From assembly GCA_009929525.1 (NCBI GenBank), contig SAAH01000005.1:1-64000 (forward strand): a stretch of DNA of 64,000 nt. The letters are read 5' to 3'. Position 1 is the first letter of the stretch. Every line of letters starts with the position of its first letter. This document shows positions 1 to 7,581 of this stretch, piece by piece. Both the position numbers and the translations under genes were made by a program. The notes beneath the pieces were generated by a model that saw only the letters and a list, made by a program, of their open reading frames with translations, searched no databases and was not told the origin of the DNA. Source of the DNA: Clostridia bacterium (lineage in GTDB: Bacteria > Bacillota > Clostridia > Lachnospirales > Lachnospiraceae).

Positions 1-2
1 CT

Positions 3-77
3 CATAAGCATGGAATAAATGCTTTTACAGCAATCAGAGAAGCCCTTTTAGGGAATTCCGATATCATCTTTAACTAA
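3..77 (+). pseudogene. C-terminal tail of an unidentified protein, possibly a transposase
   Basis: An open frame enters from the left edge and ends at a TAA after 24 codons, reading HKHGINAFTAIREALLGN and a short tail. The style, a helix followed by a REALLGN-like end, recalls the C-termini of some transposases, but this is only an impression. Only the tail is visible, so intactness cannot be judged. No gene follows on this strand. Confidence 0.3.
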
Positions 78-865
78 TGGAGTTCTGAACAGTTACGATC
101 TTGATTAGTTTGTTGAGTGTTTGTTCTTTGATGTTTTCACTTATTTTGTTTTGTTTGATTTGCGAGTGACTATACCAAGCTATGGTACAACACCAAACAC
201 ACGATCAGTAAATCTCATGACAGATACGGTTATTGGAGATATGCCTATTTGTATATTGTTCCACGAGGCATATAGGCAAAAAAGATATTTACATTCCTCA
301 CAACATCCTTTTTCTCACTGGAAAGCAGATGATTTTGTTAAAATTTCTTTTACTTTTGGCACCTGTGAATTTTCTCTTTTCCTCTGCCTCGTAATATAAA
401 AAATGCGAGGCATCTTATGTATTTATTTTCGTATTGCCCTTTGTCCTCATTATAATGTGCAATTATCTGTTTGAAGTAAGCTTATTATCCTCCCATCGAG
501 GCAATTATTTGCGTTTTTTTCAATATGCCTCCATCCCTCCCAACGAACAGCCAGGGATTTTGCAGGAGGTGGTTTTTCAAACAATTTGAGAGCGTTTAGC
601 GGATCTTATGAAATCCACACCTTAGCAAGCACTTAGTGAAGAGCCACTGGCGATGAACTTAGTGCGGTTAGGTGTTAGTTCAGAAGTTCGCTGCTCTCGT
701 TTGAAAAACCACCTCCTGCAAAATCCCTGGCGTCCCCATGAAAGCCAACCGAAAACCAACCAAAAGTCACCCAAAAACAAAACATAAAAAGAGCCCCACC
801 TCACAACTCAAAAAGTCATGAAGCAAAGCTCTCTATATTATCTCAAATATTCAGTTCATCCAATC
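78..865. other. Non-coding gap holding element A
   Basis: This 788-bp AT-rich gap separates the cut-off plus-strand frame from the end of oadA. It contains structured element A (550-731), a T/G-rich flank on the oadA side, and inverted copies of an ATATGCCT / AGGCATAT motif near 242-275. A 30-codon minus-strand frame at 245-337 ends in AYMPRGTIYK and resembles the end of a small frame beside element C. The longer frame at 121-399 has no ribosome site and does not look like protein. Confidence 0.6.
550..731 (-). ncRNA. Structured element A (family of three)
   Basis: The ends form a perfect 33-bp inverted repeat (550-582 with 699-731). Read on the minus strand, the inside matches element C closely: AACGAGAGCAG near the 5' side, CTAAG on both sides of a central hairpin, and CTAAACGCTCTCAAATTGTT at the 3' side. 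The inner helices GAGAGC/GCTCTC, GCG/CGC, ACACC/GGTGT and GCACT/AGTGC can all form. No protein-like frame is present. It lies downstream of oadA on the same strand, so read-through could transcribe it. It could be a structured RNA or a palindromic mobile repeat. Confidence 0.65.
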
Positions 866-2278
866 TTAAACCGGATAAGCTCCATTTGTGCTGTCAGCAA
901 CAGTAGGATCTACTTTTGTCTTCTGTGCTTCTCTGTACTTAAAGAAGTCAGTAGCAACCTGTGGGAACAGAGCGTAAGACAATACATCCTCTTCCTGCTC
1001 AGACCACTGTGCCATCTCTCCTCTTAAAGTATCCAGCTCGTCAGGGATCAGATCTGCAGGACGGCATGTGATTGGCTCTTTATCACCGATACATTTTTTC
1101 TGTACTTCCGCATTGAACGGTTTTACAGTTGCGCCATATTCACCAGACAGAACTGCCTTAGTCTCTTTTGTAACCATCTTGTATCTCTCACCCATGATAA
1201 CGTTAAATACAGCCTGTGTACCAACGATCTGAGATGAAGGAGTAACCAGAGGCGGCTCACCAAGATCCTGTCTAACACGCGGAACTTCTTCCAGAACATC
1301 GTAGAACTTATCTTCTGCATGCTGTTCTGCCAGCTGAGATGTCAGGTTGGAAAGCATTCCACCTGGTACCTGATACAGAAGAGTTTTGATGTTAACGCCA
1401 AGGTTCTTAGGATTCAGCAGTCCGCTGTCAAGAGCCTCGTCACGGATCGGACGGAAGTAATCAGCGATCTCAGCCAGAAGTGCCTGGTCAAATCCTGTAT
1501 CATATGGTGTTCCTTTGAAAGTCTCTACCATAACTTCTGTTGCAGGCTGGGATGTTCCCAGAGCAAATGGCGACATAGCAGTATCAATCACATCAACACC
1601 TGCTTCTATAGCTTTCATGTAAGTCATAGATGCAACACCAGAAGTATAATGAGTATGCAGCTGGATCGGGATCTTAACAGTCTCTTTCAGAGCTGTTACC
1701 AGTTCTGTTGCTTTGTAAGGAAGCAGCAGACCAGCCATATCTTTGATACAGATAGAATCTGCACCCATATCTTCGATCTGTTTTGCGATATTTGTCCAGT
1801 ATTCCATAGTATACGCATCACCCAAAGTGTAAGACAGTGCAACCTGTGCATGTCCCTGCTCTTTGTTGGATGCTTTTACTGCTGTCTCCAGGTTTCTAAG
1901 GTCATTCAGACAGTCAAAGATACGGATGATATCAATACCGTTTGCGATGGATTTCTGAACAAAATATTCTACAACATCATCTGCATATGGACGATATCCA
2001 AGGATATTCTGTCCACGGAACAGCATCTGAAGTTTAGTATTTTTGAATCCTGCACGGAACTTACGAAGTCTTTCCCATGGATCCTCTTTTAAGAAACGAA
2101 GGGAAGCATCGAATGTTGCTCCGCCCCAGCACTCTACGGAATGATAACCGACTTTATCCATCTTATCTACGATTGGCATCATCTGGTCTGTTGTCATTCT
2201 TGTAGCGATCAGTGACTGATGAGCATCACGCAGAATTGTTTCAGTAATTTTAATTGGCTTTTTAGCAATTTCTGACAT
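866..2278 (-). CDS. oadA: Oxaloacetate decarboxylase alpha subunit (carboxyltransferase)
   Basis: This protein transfers CO2 from oxaloacetate to a biotin carrier, the cytoplasmic half of the sodium-pumping decarboxylase. The 470 residues begin with the family signature ETILRDAHQSLIATR; D18 is the expected metal ligand. IKDMAG near residue 180 supplies the expected carboxylated lysine, and LHTHYTSG near 210 the histidine metal ligands. Unlike the Klebsiella subunit of about 590 residues it has no C-terminal biotin domain; a separate carrier is encoded two genes upstream. A ribosome site precedes the ATG. It is the last gene of a five-gene operon. A homologous pyruvate carboxylase domain is less likely because oadB and oadG are adjacent. 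Confidence 0.93.
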   Translation of the reverse strand: MSEIAKKPIKITETILRDAHQSLIATRMTTDQMMPIVDKMDKVGYHSVECWGGATFDASLRFLKEDPWERLRKFRAGFKNTKLQMLFRGQNILGYRPYADDVVEYFVQKSIANGIDIIRIFDCLNDLRNLETAVKASNKEQGHAQVALSYTLGDAYTMEYWTNIAKQIEDMGADSICIKDMAGLLLPYKATELVTALKETVKIPIQLHTHYTSGVASMTYMKAIEAGVDVIDTAMSPFALGTSQPATEVMVETFKGTPYDTGFDQALLAEIADYFRPIRDEALDSGLLNPKNLGVNIKTLLYQVPGGMLSNLTSQLAEQHAEDKFYDVLEEVPRVRQDLGEPPLVTPSSQIVGTQAVFNVIMGERYKMVTKETKAVLSGEYGATVKPFNAEVQKKCIGDKEPITCRPADLIPDELDTLRGEMAQWSEQEEDVLSYALFPQVATDFFKYREAQKTKVDPTVADSTNGAYPV

Positions 2279-2317
2279 AGTCTTATTCCTTTCTCTTTTT
2301 ATATGGTTTTCCGGTGA

Positions 2318-3472
2318 TTATACACCGAATACAGCCATGAATGTACCAGCTGCTACTGCAGTACCGATAACACCGGCTACGTTTGGTCCCATTGCATGCA
2401 TCAGAAGGAAGTTTGTAGGATCTGCTTCAGCTCCTACTTTCTGAGACACACGGGCTGCCATAGGAACGGCAGATACACCTGCTGAACCGATCAGCGGGTT
2501 GATCTTTCCGCCAGTCATCTTACTCATGATCTTACCGAAGATGATACCTGCTGCTGTTCCGATAGCAAATGCTACAAGACCAAGAGCTACGATTTTCAGA
2601 GTATCCATATTCAGGAAAGCCTCTGCACTTGTAGATGCACCAACTGAAGTTCCCAGAAGGATAACTACGATATACATAAGTGCGTTGGAAGCTGTCTCTG
2701 TCAGCTGTTTAACAACGCCGCACTCTCTGAACAGGTTACCTAACATCAGCATACCAACCAGTGGAGCTGTTGTAGGAAGAATCATACATACTACGATCGT
2801 GATCACGATCGGGAATAAGATTTTCTCAAGTTTGGATACAGGACGAAGCTGCTCCATCTTGATCTTTCTTTCCTTTTCAGTTGTCAGAAGTTTCATGATA
2901 GGCGGCTGAATGATTGGAACCAGTGACATATACGAATATGCTGCCACTGCGATAGGTCCCATCAGGGTCGTCTGTCCAAGTTTACCTGCAAGGAAGATGG
3001 AAGTAGGGCCATCAGCTCCTCCGATGATGGAGATTGCTGCTGCTGCCTTTCCATTGAATCCCATGATGATTGCAAGGAAATATGCACTATAGATACCCAT
3101 CTGTGCTGCTGCACCCAAGATAAAACTCTTTGGATTAGCGATCAGCGGACCAAAGTCTGTCATTGCGCCGACACCCATGAAGATCAGTGATGGCAGGATA
3201 CTCCATTCATCCAGAATAAAGAAGTAATGAAGAAGTCCGCCAGCATGTTCAATGCCCTGGGCATCCACAAAAGGTTCTGCCATGATATCTGGATAAATGT
3301 TTACCAAAAGCATACCAAATGCGATCGGCACCAGAAGAAGTGGCTCAAATCCTTTTCTAATTGCCAGATAAAGGAATACACAGGCAACCAGAATCATCAC
3401 GTAGTTTCCCCACTGAAGATTCATGAATGCTGTCTGATTCCATAAATTTGACAATGTATTCATTATACTCAT
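2318..3472 (-). CDS. oadB: Sodium-translocating decarboxylase beta subunit
   Basis: This is the membrane carboxybiotin decarboxylase that couples CO2 release to sodium export. The 384 residues are mostly hydrophobic with about nine to ten membrane segments. Family hallmarks include GADGPTSIFLAGKL near residue 150, NPLIGSAGVSAVPMAARV near 330 and the C-terminal MHAMGPNVAGVIGTAVAAG. GGGAGGT precedes the ATG at a normal distance. It lies between the biotin carrier and oadA, the usual arrangement for this enzyme family. The same subunit type serves methylmalonyl-CoA and glutaconyl-CoA decarboxylases, so it does not by itself define the substrate. Confidence 0.94.
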   Translation of the reverse strand: MSIMNTLSNLWNQTAFMNLQWGNYVMILVACVFLYLAIRKGFEPLLLVPIAFGMLLVNIYPDIMAEPFVDAQGIEHAGGLLHYFFILDEWSILPSLIFMGVGAMTDFGPLIANPKSFILGAAAQMGIYSAYFLAIIMGFNGKAAAAISIIGGADGPTSIFLAGKLGQTTLMGPIAVAAYSYMSLVPIIQPPIMKLLTTEKERKIKMEQLRPVSKLEKILFPIVITIVVCMILPTTAPLVGMLMLGNLFRECGVVKQLTETASNALMYIVVILLGTSVGASTSAEAFLNMDTLKIVALGLVAFAIGTAAGIIFGKIMSKMTGGKINPLIGSAGVSAVPMAARVSQKVGAEADPTNFLLMHAMGPNVAGVIGTAVAAGTFMAVFGV

Positions 3473-3544
3473 GTTAATACCTCCCGTTGTTTATTTCAGC
3501 ATATATTAGCTGTCTGGGAATTTACATTGTCTGCAAATTCACGA

Positions 3545-3910
3545 TTAGTTTAAAGATGCCAGAGAATCTCCAGATTCGATTGCATCACCAACAGCTACAT
3601 CAATGCTTGCAACGGTACCGTCCTGAGGAGCAACAACTGGGATTTCCATCTTCATTGCTTCCAGAATAATGATCGTATCACCAGTTTTAACTGCCTGGCC
3701 TACGCTTGCTTCTACTTTGAATACTTTTCCTGGTACGGAAGCTGTAACTGCTACTGAACCAGCAGCTGCTGCAGGTGCTGCTGCCTTTGGTGCTGGTGCT
3801 GCTGCAGGTGCTGCCTTAGGAGCTGCTGCTACAGGTGCTCCGCTTGTCTGTCCCTCTTCAACTGTTACATTGTATACATTGCCATTTACAGTAATTGTAT
3901 AAGTTTTCAT
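3545..3910 (-). CDS. Biotin carboxyl carrier protein of the decarboxylase
   Basis: This 121-residue protein carries the biotin that shuttles CO2 between carboxyltransferase and membrane decarboxylase. An N-terminal strand segment (MKTYTITVNGNVYNV) is followed by an alanine-proline-rich flexible linker at about 25-50, then a biotinyl domain with the EAMKMEIPV motif, whose lysine is biotinylated. Length and linker match the MmdC/GcdC type. AGGAGG precedes the ATG. It is the only carrier in the operon, so both carboxyltransferases presumably use it. Confidence 0.93.
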   Translation of the reverse strand: MKTYTITVNGNVYNVTVEEGQTSGAPVAAAPKAAPAAAPAPKAAAPAAAAGSVAVTASVPGKVFKVEASVGQAVKTGDTIIILEAMKMEIPVVAPQDGTVASIDVAVGDAIESGDSLASLN

Positions 3911-3930
3911 GTAATAATCCTCCTATGCTT

Positions 3931-4698
3931 TTAGGCTCTCTGCCATTTAGTTCTATTTACTTTTTTGATAGAACGAACCACGAAACTGTCTGTGGATGTG
4001 TTCTCAGATGCTGCGATCGCTGCTGAAATAACTGCAACCAATTCAAGGTCATCCGTCAGGTCTTCTTCTGCCGCTGCCTGTCCAGGTGCGATTGCTGCCG
4101 GTGCTGCCTTTACTGCAGGTGCTGCTGCCGGTGCTGCCTTTGGTGCTCCGATCTTATTAACAAACTTGAACAAAGAAATTACGAAAATAAGGAATATAAG
4201 AACAACGAATACGGTACCAACACCCATAACAGTATTGATTCCTGCGCCCTTCATATTGCCGCCAAATGTTTCTGCCTCTGACAGTGTCAGATAAGAAGGA
4301 ACCATCTGATCATAATCTGCATCGTAATTAAATGTTAAAATAATCTCACCGGATTTGTTTGAAAATGTAGCTGGTACTGTTACAGTTACCGTGTATTCTT
4401 CATCATCAACAACTGTTTTTGCATCGCCGGCTTTTTCAAATTTTCCAAAATCCTTAAGCTGCTCTTTCCACTCGGCTACTGCCTGTCTTGTAAAAGCATC
4501 ACGGCTTTCTGCCATTCCATCAAGAGTAGCATCATCGAAGCTTGCCAGAGATTCTATAGAAGTTGTTGCAACTTCTGCACAATTCGCTACCATATCTTTC
4601 GTAATGACCTCATAGGCAGCGGATGCTTCTTTTGCACCACATAGGCCTATAAGCACAAAGCTCATAAGGCACAGAATGATTTTCTTTGTACGCTTCAT
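3931..4698 (-). CDS. oadG: OadG-like accessory subunit with large exported N-terminal domain
   Basis: The protein begins with a signal-like helix (residues 8-28), then has about 130 residues predicted outside the cell. A single membrane helix near 160-182 (VGTVFVVLIFLIFVISLF) and an alanine-proline linker follow, then a cytoplasmic tail beginning DLTDDLELVAVISAAIA. Membrane helix, linker and tail match the OadG/MmdD assembly subunit, which is normally only 80-120 residues. The extra exported domain makes this one 255 residues. GAGGTGAG precedes the ATG, 12 bp after mmdA. The role of the exported domain is unknown to me; OadG-type subunits hold the complex together. Confidence 0.82.
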   Translation of the reverse strand: MKRTKKIILCLMSFVLIGLCGAKEASAAYEVITKDMVANCAEVATTSIESLASFDDATLDGMAESRDAFTRQAVAEWKEQLKDFGKFEKAGDAKTVVDDEEYTVTVTVPATFSNKSGEIILTFNYDADYDQMVPSYLTLSEAETFGGNMKGAGINTVMGVGTVFVVLIFLIFVISLFKFVNKIGAPKAAPAAAPAVKAAPAAIAPGQAAAEEDLTDDLELVAVISAAIAASENTSTDSFVVRSIKKVNRTKWQRA

Positions 4699-4710
4699 AT
4701 ACTCACCTCA

Positions 4711-6147
4711 TTAAACTGTTCCATGCTTTTTGCTTGGACGGTCCTCTCTCTTTGTATATAACATTTCGAAAGCACCGATCACATATTTTCTAGTATCCTC
4801 AGCTTCGATGATAGTATCCACATATCCTCTTCTTGCTGCGGACAGTACGCTTGACTGTAATGTTGCGTATTCTGCTGCTTTTTCATTGATCGTAGCTGCA
4901 TCTGAATCAGCGTACATGATCTTTGCTGCCAGTTTTGCATCCATCATTCCAACTTCAGCAGTAGGCCAAGCATAAACCATATCTGCGCCGATAGACTTGC
5001 TGTTCATAGCAAGATATGCGCTTCCGTAAGCTGCACCAACGATCACATTAACCTTCGGTACTGTTGCATTTGCAAATGCATAAGTAAGTTCTGCAGTTGC
5101 TTTTGCGATATTAGCTTCTGAACATTTTGTAGCTTTAAAGCCTGTTACATTTGTCAGTGTCAGAACAGGAATATTGAATGCATCACAGAAATCAACGAAT
5201 TCTGCTGCTTTTCTTGCTCCTCTTGCCGATAAAACAGTCTCCATGCTCTCTGCCAGATTTCCTTCTGCATCATAGATCTCACTTCTGTTTGCTACAGCGC
5301 CAACAGTTGTTCCATTCAATTTGATGAATCCGCAAACCATATCTTTTGCATAATCTGCTTTAACTTCAAAGAATACATTGTTATCGCTGATCTGAGACAG
5401 AGCGATAGAAGTATCTCCTGCACAGTTGCCCAGATCTTTGCATACACGGTTCAGATCATCTGTACATTCTTCGTAAGACATATCATCTTCGTTGTTTGCA
5501 GGAAGAAGGTTAACCAGTGCGCGAATGTTTGCCAGCACATCTGCTTCACTTCCTCTGTAATCTACAAGTCCTGCTTCTTTTCCCTGATACTCAGCTGATG
5601 AAGTATCACATTTGGAAATTTCATTTCCTGCGATCGCATTTGGAGAATTGACAAATAATTTTCCTTTTTTGTCTTCCATTAAAGTGAAGTCTGTAAGTGC
5701 AGGAACCAGTGCCATTCCGCCGCCACATGTTCCGAAGATACCTGTAATCTGTGGAATCACTCCGCTTGCCTTTGTCTGCTGCATGTAGATCTCACCGAAA
5801 GCATTCAGTGCATCTGTAGCTTCCTGCAGACGTAAACCTGCACAATCTACTAAACCGATGACAGGAGCTCCTGTCTTCATTGCAAAATCATATAATCTTG
5901 CTATTTTCTTTGCATGCATCTCTCCGATTGTTCCATTCATCACAGATGCGTCCTGGCTGTAGACATATACCAGGTTGCCGTCGATCACACCGTATCCGGT
6001 GATAACACCATCTGCGGGTGTCTCTTTTGCAGATAAGTTGAAATCTGTACTTCTTGCAGTTACCTGTCCACCGATCTCAACAAAACTGTTTGCATCAAGT
6101 AAAGAGGCTATTCTTGTACTTGCTGCGCTTTGTGCTGTATTGCTCAT
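4711..6147 (-). CDS. mmdA: Biotin-dependent acyl-CoA carboxyltransferase, MmdA-like
   Basis: This 478-residue carboxyltransferase belongs to the family that moves CO2 between biotin and an acyl-CoA (methylmalonyl-CoA decarboxylase alpha, propionyl-CoA carboxylase beta). Visible family features are VYSQDASVMNGTIGEMHAKK near residues 73-92, an FGTCGGGMALVPALTDF oxyanion-hole segment near 155-170, and a C-terminal VGAAYGSAYLAMNSKSIGAD segment near 370-390. It is about 30 residues shorter than typical MmdA. It is the first gene after a clear promoter (6209-6237), with GGAGGG before the ATG. The acyl-CoA substrate cannot be read from sequence; methylmalonyl-CoA is a guess from the oad neighbours. 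Confidence 0.85.
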   Translation of the reverse strand: MSNTAQSAASTRIASLLDANSFVEIGGQVTARSTDFNLSAKETPADGVITGYGVIDGNLVYVYSQDASVMNGTIGEMHAKKIARLYDFAMKTGAPVIGLVDCAGLRLQEATDALNAFGEIYMQQTKASGVIPQITGIFGTCGGGMALVPALTDFTLMEDKKGKLFVNSPNAIAGNEISKCDTSSAEYQGKEAGLVDYRGSEADVLANIRALVNLLPANNEDDMSYEECTDDLNRVCKDLGNCAGDTSIALSQISDNNVFFEVKADYAKDMVCGFIKLNGTTVGAVANRSEIYDAEGNLAESMETVLSARGARKAAEFVDFCDAFNIPVLTLTNVTGFKATKCSEANIAKATAELTYAFANATVPKVNVIVGAAYGSAYLAMNSKSIGADMVYAWPTAEVGMMDAKLAAKIMYADSDAATINEKAAEYATLQSSVLSAARRGYVDTIIEAEDTRKYVIGAFEMLYTKREDRPSKKHGTV

Positions 6148-6208
6148 TCTTCAGCCCTCCATTTTCTATTATAAAAATTAAAGTGAAAACAAATTTCAGC
6201 CGATTATA

Positions 6209-6237
6209 ATTCTACTATTATTCCGTTTTTTTTTCAA
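6209..6237 (-). promoter_or_regulatory. Sigma-A-type promoter of the decarboxylase operon
   Basis: Read on the minus strand, TTGAAA (6232-6237) and TAGAAT (6209-6214) are separated by exactly 17 bp, about 60 bp upstream of the mmdA start. It lies in the short gap between the phosphofructokinase gene and mmdA, so the five-gene operon can be expressed independently. Confidence 0.65.
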
Positions 6238-6266
6238 TAGGTTTTGACAAAAAAATGACAATAAAC

Positions 6267-7490
6267 CTAATAAAGGTATATATATTTCGGAATTCCATTT
6301 TCGTAGATAACCGGTGTTTCTCCCTGAACGAGCGGTCTAAGATACTCCATCATCTCTTCTGTCACATCATTTCCCGCCTGATTGATAAAGCTTTCAGGGA
6401 CTTTCTTTTCTTTATTCGATACTTCACTGACCGGAATCGCTGTAAAATGCACCTGATAAGGCTCATTACAGGTTCTTTCCACCGCTGCCATAAGCCCGCT
6501 GTTTCCTTCCAGCGCATACTGACATGCTGTCATTCCCAGCATCTTCGACTCATGGATATCTACTGCACTCGCCACATGAGAAGCGCATCTTTGCATCAGA
6601 TTCAGTTCGATAGAACGCACCTTGCAGCCAATCTCACGCCGTACTGCATCCTCCAAAACCCTGGCGCTTCCAGCAATATAGCTATGTCCAAAATTATCCA
6701 CAGCCTTACTTTGCACCTGTTCTGAGATATAGATGCCGTCTTTATCTTTGATCCCCTCGCTGATTGCCACCAGCACACTGTCATATTGCTCCAGCTCATG
6801 CTTGACATCTGCAAGAAAAGACTCCACAGAAAATGCCGGCTCACAAAGATAGATAAGATTCGGTCCATGTCCGCCGTTATTTCTTGAAAGTGCAGAAGCT
6901 GCTGTAAGCCATCCTGCATTTCTTCCCATGACTTCCACGATAGTGACCGCCTTCGTATCATATACATGACAGTCTCTTTCAAGTTCTGCGAAGGTTGTTC
7001 CGATGTACTTTGCAGCAGAACCGAATCCCGGACAGTGGTCCGTTCCCACAAGATCATTATCAATAGTCTTCGGCGCACCCATCACTTTGATATCATTGAT
7101 ATCGTGATCTTTGCAGTAGGCAGACAATTTATCCACGGTATCCATGGAATCATTGCCGCCGGCATAGATAAAATACGCGATCTCATGTTTTCTGAATATG
7201 CGGATGATCTCCTCGTACTGACTGGAATCCTCCTCGATATTATTCAGTTTAAACCGGCAGGAACCGAGTGCTGCCGCCGGCGTCTGACACAAAAGATCCA
7301 GATCACCTGTACCGGATATCTTTTCCTTCAAGTCAACGAATCTCTCTTCAAGCACTCCCTTAATACCATTTACTGCTCCCCAGATACCATCAACTTTTCT
7401 GGAGGTCAGTGCTGCGGTGATCACACCTGCTACGGTTGCATTGATAGCTGCTGTAGGTCCTCCAGACTGAGCCACTAAAAGATTTTTCAT
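6267..7490 (-). CDS. 6-phosphofructokinase, probably pyrophosphate-dependent
   Basis: This enzyme phosphorylates fructose 6-phosphate to fructose 1,6-bisphosphate in glycolysis. The 407-residue protein starts KNLLVAQSGGPTAAINAT. It carries YAGGNDSMDT where ATP enzymes have GGDGS, and APKTIDNDL where ATP enzymes have PGTIDND; the aspartate and lysine at these sites are the family markers for pyrophosphate use. MGRNAGWLTAASAL and EGIKDKDG are further PFK landmarks. Length exceeds the bacterial ATP enzyme (about 320). GGAGGG precedes the ATG. Using pyrophosphate would make this glycolytic step reversible and save ATP in a fermenter; this is inferred from the motifs. Confidence 0.88.
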   Translation of the reverse strand: MKNLLVAQSGGPTAAINATVAGVITAALTSRKVDGIWGAVNGIKGVLEERFVDLKEKISGTGDLDLLCQTPAAALGSCRFKLNNIEEDSSQYEEIIRIFRKHEIAYFIYAGGNDSMDTVDKLSAYCKDHDINDIKVMGAPKTIDNDLVGTDHCPGFGSAAKYIGTTFAELERDCHVYDTKAVTIVEVMGRNAGWLTAASALSRNNGGHGPNLIYLCEPAFSVESFLADVKHELEQYDSVLVAISEGIKDKDGIYISEQVQSKAVDNFGHSYIAGSARVLEDAVRREIGCKVRSIELNLMQRCASHVASAVDIHESKMLGMTACQYALEGNSGLMAAVERTCNEPYQVHFTAIPVSEVSNKEKKVPESFINQAGNDVTEEMMEYLRPLVQGETPVIYENGIPKYIYLY

Positions 7491-7523
7491 TCCATCCCTC
7501 CTGATTTTATTTCCTCGTTTGCA

Positions 7524-7566
7524 TAAAGAAGGGGATGCTGTTTGCGACGCTGCAACATCCCCTTAC
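7524..7566 (-). terminator. Hairpin terminator after the ABC exporter pair
   Basis: AAGGGGATG (7529-7537) pairs with CATCCCCTT (7556-7564) just beyond the stop of the downstream ABC gene, followed on the minus strand by CTTTATGC, a weak U-tract. Confidence 0.55.
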
Positions 7567-7581
7567 TTATATGATCATGCC

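Noticed and set aside
121..399. 92-codon plus-strand frame in the first gap
   Set aside because: No ribosome site, composition rich in F/L/C/S as expected from AT-rich DNA, and no protein-like pattern. The minus strand of the same DNA shows a more protein-like short frame.
550..731. Element A as a retron, group II intron or IscB-type guide RNA
   Set aside because: No reverse transcriptase, intron domain V or IscB/TnpB gene is encoded anywhere in the window; size also does not fit an intron.
780..830. Terminator after oadA
   Set aside because: Only a five-base AGAGC/GCTCT stem with a long loop before TTTTT is visible, too weak to list as a terminator.
1319..2092. 257-codon plus-strand frame inside oadA
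   Set aside because: Shadow of a well-conserved gene; cysteine/serine-rich translation without family features.
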